Positions 1 to 5,312 of a DNA stretch of 6,525 nt are shown here, in pieces. The notes under the pieces are model-generated. The model did not search any database and had not been told where the DNA came from. It saw only the letters and a program-made list of their open reading frames with translations. Location: positions 1-6,525 of the forward strand of contig JALWKG010000074.1 in assembly GCA_027081565.1 (NCBI GenBank), in the 5' to 3' direction. Position 1 is the stretch's first letter, and every line of letters starts with the position of its first letter. Both the position numbers and the translations under genes were made by a program. The DNA is from Helicobacteraceae bacterium. Lineage in GTDB: Bacteria; Campylobacterota; Campylobacteria; Campylobacterales; Sulfurimonadaceae.

Positions 1-11
1 CATTACAAGCG

Positions 12-983
12 CTAAGAAGCACTAATATCGAAGTGGCGCTCAAAATTTTCATGAGGTAGTTGTTCATTGATGATCTCCTGTTCAAAGTTTTTAGTTATAT
101 AATCTTGCATATGGGCACTGAGTGGTGCAGTAAACTGGCACCTCTCTTTTGTGGTTGGGTGGATAAAATAGAGGATATATGCATGGAGCATGATCTGCTC
201 CAACTTGTCATTTTTGACACCATAAAGGTGGTCTCCCAAGATGTGACGTGAAAAGGTCTCCAGGTGGACACGGATCTGATGGGTCCGTCCGGTAAAGAGT
301 TTACAGGCGATCAGCTCATTTTTCTCGTCGGTAGTATAGGCGAGATGTTGAAAATGGGTCTTGGCGGCTTTTGCCCCTTCGACTTCTGCCATCTTAAGAC
401 GGTTTTGTGCACTGCGACCAATAGGTTTGTCTACGATAACGGTAGTATCTTTAAGAGGAGGGTTGATAATGGCCAGGTAAAAACGGCCCATCGACTTGTC
501 CTGGAGTTGGGCAGAGAGTCCCTCATGCGCTTCATTGCTCTTGGCAACTACCATGACACCGGAGGTGCCCTTGTCCAGACGGTGAACGATGCCGTGACGC
601 TCTTCTCCACTGATGGTAGAGAGACGGATCCCTTTATGTTTAAGCCAGTCTACTAACGTAGCCTCTTTGACACTTGGAGCAGGGTGGACGGTCAGCCCAG
701 AGGGTTTGTTGATGACTAAAAGGTCGTCATCTTCAAAAAGGATCTCGACATCAAAATCGATCTCAAGCGCTTCGGTTACTTTTGGTTCAGGAAAGGTGAT
801 GATAACCTCTTGGTCGACCTTGAGTTTGAGTCCAGGTTTGGAAGTGCTGCGTCCATTGACTCTAACAGCATCCTGTTTGATAAGCTGCACAACTTGGTTG
901 CGCGTGACGTTAAGTTGTTCACTTAAAAAGGCATCAAGACGTGATGCTTGAGCTACGAGATAGGTACTAGTTTTTGGTGCCAT
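12..983 (-). CDS. rluD: RluA/RluD-family 23S rRNA pseudouridine synthase
   Basis: This 323-residue protein should isomerise specific uridines of 23S rRNA to pseudouridine in the cytoplasm. In E. coli, RluD acts on helix 69 during late 50S assembly. An N-terminal S4 RNA-binding domain spans about residues 8-65, including the stretch RLDAFLSEQLNVTRNQV. The catalytic domain follows, with INKPSGLTVHP at 91-101, the signature HRLDKGTSG at 134-142 (catalytic Asp137) and GRTHQIRVHL at 232-241. The length matches E. coli RluD (326 residues). The ATG start at 981-983 gives a complete S4 domain and the stop is TAG at 12-14, so the gene is intact. It diverges from rodA across a 62-base gap. Family membership is certain from the motifs. 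The choice of RluD over RluC-type specificity rests on the GIVHRLDKGTSG wording and is inferred, since Campylobacterota carry more than one paralogue. Confidence 0.9.
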   Translation of the reverse strand: MAPKTSTYLVAQASRLDAFLSEQLNVTRNQVVQLIKQDAVRVNGRSTSKPGLKLKVDQEVIITFPEPKVTEALEIDFDVEILFEDDDLLVINKPSGLTVHPAPSVKEATLVDWLKHKGIRLSTISGEERHGIVHRLDKGTSGVMVVAKSNEAHEGLSAQLQDKSMGRFYLAIINPPLKDTTVIVDKPIGRSAQNRLKMAEVEGAKAAKTHFQHLAYTTDEKNELIACKLFTGRTHQIRVHLETFSRHILGDHLYGVKNDKLEQIMLHAYILYFIHPTTKERCQFTAPLSAHMQDYITKNFEQEIINEQLPHENFERHFDISAS

Positions 984-995
984 TATTGTCCGTTA

Positions 996-1004
996 TGTTA
1001 CAAT
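996..1004 (+). promoter_or_regulatory. Extended -10 promoter candidate for rodA
   Basis: TGTTACAAT matches an extended -10 (TG-N-TACAAT, one mismatch to TATAAT). It lies in the divergent gap and would start transcription near 1011, giving a leader of about 35 bases that retains the AAAGG ribosome binding site at 1033-1037. A poor -35 (TTGGTG, 974-979) sits 19 bases upstream, inside the start of the divergent pseudouridine synthase gene. A second reading, TTACAA (998-1003) with TATGAT (1022-1027) at 18-base spacing, would begin transcription at about 1034, within the ribosome binding site, and is less likely. Confidence 0.4.
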
Positions 1005-1045
1005 CTGCCAATTAAAAAAAATATGATATTAAAAAGGTACTAATT

Positions 1046-2155
1046 GTGTTTAGAATTGATCGCCGTATTTTAGCACATTTTGATTATCCCACCATTATAT
1101 TACTTTTGCCTCTTATAATTATCTCTCATTGGCTCATTGGTGAAGTGCATCCGGTCTTGGCGCAGAAGCATTTTGTCTATGTGAGTGTTGGTATTGTGGT
1201 CTTCGCTTTTTTCTTTATGTTACCGTTGCGGCGGTTTAACTGGTTGATCCCATTTTTTTACTGGTTTAACATCATACTTCTTATCTCTGTAGAGTTTTTT
1301 GGACATGCCCGTCTTGGTGCCAAACGGTGGATCGAGATCCCTTTCACGCACTTTACCCTTCAGCCTTCTGAGTTGATGAAACCGGCATTTATCCTGATGT
1401 TGGCCTATATTATCAGTAAAAACCCGCCGCCAAAAGATGGTTACCAACTTATGGACTTTTTGAAGATCAGCTTCTACATTTTGTTGCCTTTTATCCTTAT
1501 TGCCAAAGAGCCTGACCTTGGTACGGCGACGGTACTGCTTCTTATTGGAGTGGGGACCCTTTTTTTAGTAGGTGTCAACTGGAAGATCTGGGCGACCTTG
1601 GCAGCAGCTGTTTTTATTTCAGCACCTCTTTTATACACCCAACTCCACGCCTATCAGAAACAGCGTATTTCAGATTTTTTAGCTGAAAAGCCTTCGTATC
1701 ATGTGCAACAATCCATTATAGCTATAGGCTCCGGAGGTGTTATAGGTAAGGTAAAAGATGAGGCGACACAGACTCAGATGAAGTTTTTACCCATCGCTTC
1801 AAGTGATTTTATTTTTGCCTATGTCACTGAGCGCTTTGGTTTTGTAGGTGCTTTTTTACTGATAGCACTCTACGCTGCTATTGTTTTACATCTGTTAAGT
1901 CTGAGTACTTATAATAGTGACATGTACATCAAGGTGGTTGCGGCAGGGATCTCGCTGATGATCTTTATCTATACTTCTGTCAACATTGCAATGACGATGG
2001 GCTTGGCACCAGTAGTAGGTGTGCCTCTGCCCATGTTCAGCTATGGAGGCAGTAGTTTTGTCAACTTTATGATCCTTTTTGCCATTTTGGAGAACCTTTT
2101 GTCTTTTAGATTTCAAGAAATGTACACAGGACGGGGTAAAAAAAGTTTTGTCTAA
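1046..2155 (+). CDS. rodA: RodA, SEDS-family peptidoglycan glycosyltransferase (cell elongation)
   Basis: This 369-residue polytopic inner-membrane protein should polymerise lipid II into glycan strands, working with a class B PBP (PBP2) in the MreB elongasome that sets rod shape. About ten hydrophobic segments are visible (near 16-32, 43-60, 66-83, 109-124, 142-154, 159-178, 181-198, 264-286, 296-318 and 336-353), with a large loop at roughly 199-253. Family signatures are GAKRWI (91-96), LQPSELMKP (105-113), KEPDLGT (154-160), SSDFIF (252-257) and PLPMFSYGGSS (327-337). Asp254 lies where RodA enzymes carry their essential Asp (E. coli Asp262). The length is nearly identical to E. coli RodA (370). 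The start is GTG at 1046, with AAAGG eight bases upstream. FtsW is the alternative SEDS member, but the overall wording and length fit RodA better. The gene appears to be transcribed alone, with a tRNA following. Confidence 0.93.
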   Translation: MFRIDRRILAHFDYPTIILLLPLIIISHWLIGEVHPVLAQKHFVYVSVGIVVFAFFFMLPLRRFNWLIPFFYWFNIILLISVEFFGHARLGAKRWIEIPFTHFTLQPSELMKPAFILMLAYIISKNPPPKDGYQLMDFLKISFYILLPFILIAKEPDLGTATVLLLIGVGTLFLVGVNWKIWATLAAAVFISAPLLYTQLHAYQKQRISDFLAEKPSYHVQQSIIAIGSGGVIGKVKDEATQTQMKFLPIASSDFIFAYVTERFGFVGAFLLIALYAAIVLHLLSLSTYNSDMYIKVVAAGISLMIFIYTSVNIAMTMGLAPVVGVPLPMFSYGGSSFVNFMILFAILENLLSFRFQEMYTGRGKKSFV

Positions 2156-2167
2156 AGAAACTTTGCC

Positions 2168-2173
2168 TATAAT
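2168..2173 (+). promoter_or_regulatory. -10 box (TATAAT) for the CAT tRNA gene
   Basis: A perfect TATAAT lies between the end of rodA and the tRNA. It predicts a transcription start near 2180, about ten bases before the mature tRNA 5' end. No good -35 is visible (TTTTGT at 2146-2151 is the nearest candidate, 16 bases upstream, inside the rodA 3' end). Weak -35 elements are usual in Campylobacterota. The position suggests the tRNA is transcribed independently of rodA, with read-through from rodA also possible. Confidence 0.55.
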
Positions 2174-2190
2174 CTCGCTCTCTCAACTGT

Positions 2191-2267
2191 GGGTCTTTAG
2201 CTCAGTTGGTTAGAGCCCTCCGCTCATAACGGAGTGGTCGCGAGTTCGAGTCTCGCAGGACCCACCA
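2191..2267 (+). tRNA. tRNA with CAT anticodon (tRNA-Ile2 or elongator tRNA-Met)
   Basis: A complete 77-base cloverleaf with encoded CCA. The acceptor stem GGGTCTT pairs with AGGACCC (one T-G wobble) and the discriminator is A2264. The D stem is GCTC/GAGC. The anticodon stem CTCCG/CGGAG encloses the loop CTCATAA with CAT at 2225-2227. The T arm is GCGAG/CTCGC with loop TTCGAGT. It is not the initiator, because position 1-72 is a normal G-C pair and the anticodon stem lacks the three consecutive G-C pairs of tRNA-fMet. The GG(G/A)-CTTTAGCTCAG start, the CTCATAA loop and the TGGTCG variable region resemble bacterial tRNA-Ile2, whose C34 is converted to lysidine by TilS to read AUA. Elongator tRNA-Met cannot be excluded from sequence alone. 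Confidence 0.95.
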
Positions 2268-2323
2268 CTTACACTTAAAAATAGAACATTAATCAAATCA
2301 AAAATTCCTATTTTAAGAAGAAC

Positions 2324-2361
2324 CGTATAAAATAATTACTGTTGATGTGTACTTTTATACG
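2324..2361. repeat. Perfect 9-bp inverted repeat with 20-base gap
   Basis: CGTATAAAA at 2324-2332 is the exact reverse complement of TTTTATACG at 2353-2361, and the flanking bases ACC/GGT are also partly complementary (GGT displaced by a few bases). No T-run follows, so it is not an intrinsic terminator. It could be a binding site for a dimeric regulator, a relic end of a mobile element, or an RNA stem. The left arm overlaps a TATAAA-like box. Confidence 0.5.
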
Positions 2362-2578
2362 CTTAACGGTAGCTATATTTTCTAAAGATTGTTTTCAAGA
2401 GAAACTTGTCACATCCATGATTTAAGTGCAGTGCAATAGGTAGACGATATAAATCTAGAAGATAATCCTTAAATAAACTCTTGACAACCGCTCTTGATTT
2501 TCCTTCTTTAGTATTCAAGATTCCCCATTTCCTTGTACCTATGACACCCCACAAAGCGTTATCATATGAGTAAAACAG

Positions 2579-2584
2579 TATTAT
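2579..2584 (+). promoter_or_regulatory. Candidate -10 box for the manC-gmd-fcl operon
   Basis: TATTAT (one mismatch to TATAAT) would start transcription near 2591, leaving a leader of about 20 bases with the GGAG ribosome binding site at 2601-2604. No convincing -35 is present at the right distance. A consensus TTGACA exists further up at 2481-2486 but has no good -10 at 16-18 bases. This is the best of several weak candidates. Confidence 0.3.
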
Positions 2585-2600
2585 TCAAGGATTGAATAGT

Positions 2601-2604
2601 GGAG
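2601..2604 (+). promoter_or_regulatory. Ribosome binding site that sets the manC start
   Basis: GGAG ends five bases before ATG 2610. The longer open frame could begin at TTG 2592, but the AAGGA before that codon abuts it with no spacer. The family N-terminus (M-x-N-I-I-L-C-G-G-S-G-T-R) also begins at the ATG. Confidence 0.65.
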
Positions 2605-2609
2605 CAGAC

Positions 2610-4028
2610 ATGACCAATATTATTTTATGTGGTGGCAGTGGAACACGACTGTGGCCTTTGAGCCGTACCCTTATGCCCAAGCAATTTGTCAAACTTTTTG
2701 AAGGTGAATCTCTTTTTCAAAAGACTGTAGAACGCAACCAAAAAGCCTGCGATGCACAGTTCATCGTCTCAAATGCTGAGCAATACTTCCTTGCCGTCGA
2801 TCAGATTGATGAGATGGCACTGCAAAATTATAAAGCCAAATACCTACTTGAACCAGTTGGTCGTAACACGGCACCTGCGATCGCGTTGGCCTGTCTTGCA
2901 CTTGATCCCGATGAGATCGTTCTTGTGACACCCTCAGACCATCTTATAAAAGATGAGAAAGCCTATCTTGAAGCTGTTGAAAAAGCGAAAGTATTGGCAG
3001 CATCGGACAAGCTGGTCACTTTTGGTATTACACCACAGTACCCAGAGACAGGTTTTGGTTACATTGAGGCGAATGCCTCGGAAAATGGAAAATCGAAAAT
3101 GGAAAATGGAGGACTGGATGTTCTCTCTTTCAAGGAAAAACCTGATCTGAAAACAGCGACCTCATATATTGAAGCAGGCAACTACTACTGGAACAGTGGT
3201 ATGTTCTGTTTTAAAGCAGGGTATTTCTTAGCCGAGTTAAAGAGACACACTCCAGAGATCTATGAGACTTCACTTACAGCCTATGAAAATGCCAAAAGTG
3301 AAGAGATGATCCGTATTTTTCATGATGATATGGCAGCTATTCCTGAAGATAGTATCGATTATGCGGTAATGGAAAAGAGTGACAGTGTTAAGGTCGTCCC
3401 ATCAGACATCGCATGGAGTGACCTCGGAAGCTTCGATGCACTTTATGAAGAGTTACCACAAGATGAAGCAGGTAATGCCTCTTCTACTCAAGGTAACGAT
3501 CTCATCATCCAAGACTCTAAGAACAACCTTGTCATCTCTGAAAAGTTGGTAGCGACTATCGATGTTGATGACCTGCTTATCATCGACACAGCAGATGCAC
3601 TCCTGGTTTCCAGAAAAGGGAGCTCTCAGAAGGTCAAAAACGTTGTCAAACAGCTTAAAGAGCGCAACTCCGAATTGCCAAACATCCATGTTACGGCACA
3701 TCGTCCCTGGGGTACCTATACTGTCTTGGATGAAGCTGAGGGCTATAAGGTCAAGCGTATTGTTGTGAAACCGGGCAAACGCCTTTCTTTGCAAAAGCAC
3801 TATCACCGTTCCGAACACTGGATCGTTGTCTCTGGCACAGCAACAGTGACACGCGGAGAAGCGGAGTTTCTTGTACGTGTTAACGAGTCAACCTACATTC
3901 CTATGGGTGAACTCCATCGTCTTGAAAATGTTGGTAAGATACCATTGGTCATGATAGAAGCTCAGGTTGGTGAGTATGTGGGTGAGGATGATATCGTCCG
4001 TATCTCTGATGATTATCAGAGAGCTTAA
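2610..4028 (+). CDS. manC: ManC: mannose-1-phosphate guanylyltransferase / mannose-6-phosphate isomerase
   Basis: A 472-residue bifunctional type II PMI/GMP enzyme. It should convert fructose-6-phosphate to mannose-6-phosphate and mannose-1-phosphate plus GTP to GDP-D-mannose; the intervening phosphomannomutase is not in this window. The nucleotidyltransferase domain occupies about residues 1-285, with GGSGTRLWPLSR at 8-19, KQF at 24-26, PSDH at 108-111, GFGYIE at 148-153, FKEKP at 174-178, NSGMF at 195-199 and SDLGSFDALYE at 270-280. The C-terminal cupin isomerase domain carries HRPWGTY (364-370) and the metal-site stretch QKHYHRSEHW (395-404; likely ligands Gln395, His397, Glu402, with His436 further on). 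Length is normal for the family. The ATG at 2610 has GGAG upstream; TTG 2592 is the alternative and adds six residues. It is the first gene of the GDP-fucose cassette. Oddity: residues 157-168 are encoded by a tandem 7-base repeat. Confidence 0.96.
   Translation: MTNIILCGGSGTRLWPLSRTLMPKQFVKLFEGESLFQKTVERNQKACDAQFIVSNAEQYFLAVDQIDEMALQNYKAKYLLEPVGRNTAPAIALACLALDPDEIVLVTPSDHLIKDEKAYLEAVEKAKVLAASDKLVTFGITPQYPETGFGYIEANASENGKSKMENGGLDVLSFKEKPDLKTATSYIEAGNYYWNSGMFCFKAGYFLAELKRHTPEIYETSLTAYENAKSEEMIRIFHDDMAAIPEDSIDYAVMEKSDSVKVVPSDIAWSDLGSFDALYEELPQDEAGNASSTQGNDLIIQDSKNNLVISEKLVATIDVDDLLIIDTADALLVSRKGSSQKVKNVVKQLKERNSELPNIHVTAHRPWGTYTVLDEAEGYKVKRIVVKPGKRLSLQKHYHRSEHWIVVSGTATVTRGEAEFLVRVNESTYIPMGELHRLENVGKIPLVMIEAQVGEYVGEDDIVRISDDYQRA
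3081..3108 (+). repeat. Four tandem copies of a 7-base unit inside manC
   Basis: GAAAATG, GAAAATC, GAAAATG and GAAAATG run head to tail, and can also be read as two 14-base copies. They encode the polar stretch ENGKSKMENG between the GFGYIE and FKEKP motifs of the guanylyltransferase domain, where family members vary in length. As the unit is not a multiple of three, gaining or losing one copy would shift the reading frame. Confidence 0.85.
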
Positions 4029-4036
4029 GCATAGTG

Positions 4037-4060
4037 TTGCATGTGAAATGCCATGTGCAA
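4037..4060 (+). other. Hairpin in the manC-gmd spacer
   Basis: TTGCATGTG (4037-4045) can pair with CATGTGCAA (4052-4060) over nine positions, seven Watson-Crick and two central G-T wobbles in the RNA, around a six-base loop. There is no following T-run, so it should not terminate transcription. It lies eight bases after the manC stop and ten bases before the gmd ribosome binding site. It could stabilise the upstream mRNA 3' end, be a processing site, or have no function. Confidence 0.45.
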
Positions 4061-4070
4061 AATAAGCATA

Positions 4071-4075
4071 AAGGA
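4071..4075 (+). promoter_or_regulatory. Ribosome binding site that sets the gmd start
   Basis: AAGGA lies six bases before ATG 4082. The open frame extends up to GTG 4034, but that region holds the spacer hairpin and codes for residues that do not resemble any Gmd N-terminus, so the ATG is the start. Confidence 0.75.
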
Positions 4076-4081
4076 AAATCA

Positions 4082-5203
4082 ATGGCAGAACAAAAAGTAG
4101 CACTCATCACAGGTATCACAGGGCAAGACGGCTCTTATTTGGCGGAGTTTCTTCTTAAAAAAGGGTATATTGTTCATGGTATCAAGCGTCGTGCCTCTAT
4201 GTTTAATACAGACCGTATTGACCACCTTTACCAAGACCCTCAAGTTGAAAACCGTAACCTAATTCTCCACTATGGTGATATGACAGACTCTATGAACCTT
4301 ACTCGTATCATCCAAGAGACCCATCCTGATGAGATCTACAACCTTGCTGCCATGAGCCATGTTGCTGTCTCTTTTGAAACGCCGGAGTATGTTTCCAACG
4401 CAGATGGTACAGGAACCCTTCGTATCCTCGAAGCTGTACGTTTTTTAGGTCTTACTGAGAAAACACGTATCTATCAGGCATCGACATCAGAGCTTTTTGG
4501 AAAGGTACAGGAAGTCCCACAAACAGAGACAACACCTTTTTATCCACGTTCGCCCTACGCTGTTGCCAAGATGTACGCATACTGGATCACCGTAAACTAC
4601 CGTGAAGCCTACGATATGTTTGCTTGTAATGGTATTTTGTTCAACCATGAGTCTCCAGTGCGTGGTGAGACCTTTGTTACCCGTAAGATCACCCGTGCCG
4701 CATCGAAGATAGCACTTGGTCTTCAAGACAAACTTTTTCTTGGTAACTTGAATGCCAAACGTGACTGGGGTCATGCTAAGGACTACGTCAGAATGATGTG
4801 GCTTATCCTCCAAGCAGATGAACCAGAGGACTGGGTTATTGCTACAGGTGTTACTACAACAGTACGTGACTTCGTTCGTATGGCTTTTGCTTACGCAGGT
4901 ATCGAACTTGAGTTTAAAGGGGAGGGTGTTGATGAGAAGGCATACGTTGTTAGCTGTTCGCATCCTGACTATCAGGTAGAGATCGGTAAAGAAGTTGTTG
5001 GTGTAGACTCACGGTACTTCCGCCCGACAGAAGTCGACCTTCTTATTGGCGATCCGACAAAAGCAGAGACTAAACTTGGATGGAAAAGAGAACATAAACT
5101 AGAAGACCTTGTCAATGATATGATGCAGTCCGACCTCCATTTTATGACTAAAGATCAGTACCTTAAAGATGGTGGGTATCAGACTATGAATTATTTTGAA
5201 TAA
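4082..5203 (+). CDS. gmd: GDP-mannose 4,6-dehydratase
   Basis: A 373-residue cytoplasmic enzyme of the extended short-chain dehydrogenase (NDP-sugar epimerase/dehydratase) family. It removes water from GDP-D-mannose to give GDP-4-keto-6-deoxy-D-mannose, the precursor of GDP-L-fucose, GDP-rhamnose and related sugars. The NADP-binding glycine motif GITGQDG is at 11-17, followed by KRRAS (35-39). The active site shows STSE at 134-137 and YAVAK at 159-163 (Tyr159, Lys163). Conserved family blocks include ETTPFYPRSPYAVAK, CNGILFNHESPVRGETFVTR (182-201), RDWGHAKDYV (227-236) and RYFRPTEVDLLIGDPTKA (311-328). The length equals that of E. coli Gmd (373), with close sequence agreement throughout. It starts 53 bases after manC and feeds its product directly to the next gene. 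No defect is seen. Confidence 0.97.
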   Translation: MAEQKVALITGITGQDGSYLAEFLLKKGYIVHGIKRRASMFNTDRIDHLYQDPQVENRNLILHYGDMTDSMNLTRIIQETHPDEIYNLAAMSHVAVSFETPEYVSNADGTGTLRILEAVRFLGLTEKTRIYQASTSELFGKVQEVPQTETTPFYPRSPYAVAKMYAYWITVNYREAYDMFACNGILFNHESPVRGETFVTRKITRAASKIALGLQDKLFLGNLNAKRDWGHAKDYVRMMWLILQADEPEDWVIATGVTTTVRDFVRMAFAYAGIELEFKGEGVDEKAYVVSCSHPDYQVEIGKEVVGVDSRYFRPTEVDLLIGDPTKAETKLGWKREHKLEDLVNDMMQSDLHFMTKDQYLKDGGYQTMNYFE

Positions 5204-5312
5204 ATAAAGAGTATTAGCCAACAGGTTAAGACTATATGAGATTATATCTCTAATGCTATAAACACGTAAAATATCTATTTATTGTTGGTGAAAAAGATGG
5301 AAAAGGGTGCAA
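5204..5312 (+). other. gmd-fcl spacer with nested inverted repeats
   Basis: This 109-base spacer is long for an operon. GAGAT (5238-5242) pairs with ATCTC (5246-5250) around TAT. This small stem is enclosed by CCAACA (5218-5223) and TGTTGG (5283-5288), which extend to eight pairs if wobbles are allowed. A TATAAA box at 5257-5262 could be a weak internal promoter for fcl, although no matching -35 is evident. No T-run follows any stem, so termination here is not indicated. Confidence 0.35.
5303..5307 (+). promoter_or_regulatory. Ribosome binding site that sets the fcl start
   Basis: AAGGG ends five bases before ATG 5313. An in-frame GTG at 5307 overlaps this element and is therefore the less likely start. 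It would add only two residues. Confidence 0.6.

Larger units (their letters stand above)
2268..2609. other. Gene-free AT-rich spacer between tRNA and manC
   Basis: About 340 bases without a convincing gene. It contains a perfect inverted repeat (2324-2332 and 2353-2361) and a minus-strand open stretch from about 2590 down to 2363. That frame encodes roughly 63-75 residues without an ATG start or a clear ribosome binding site (TTG at 2554 would be the start of the shorter form). Its residues include motifs such as LFKDYLLDLYRLPIALHLNHG, which I do not recognise, so it may be a decayed gene or chance. No tRNA-end duplication that would mark an attachment site was seen. A candidate promoter for manC lies at the right end. 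Confidence 0.6.

Noticed and set aside
264..951. Plus-strand open frames opposite the pseudouridine synthase gene
   Set aside because: They are antisense to a gene with clear S4 and catalytic motifs, and their translations show no recognisable domain.
2481..2486. Consensus TTGACA in the tRNA-manC spacer
   Set aside because: No acceptable -10 box lies 16-18 bases downstream, so it is probably chance.
3453..3818. 121-residue minus-strand open frame inside manC
   Set aside because: Antisense to the conserved ManC junction and cupin domain, with no recognisable motif.
4487..4963. 158-residue minus-strand open frame inside gmd
   Set aside because: It lies wholly opposite a highly conserved gmd, has an unnatural Cys/Thr/Asn-rich composition and no upstream ribosome binding site of note.
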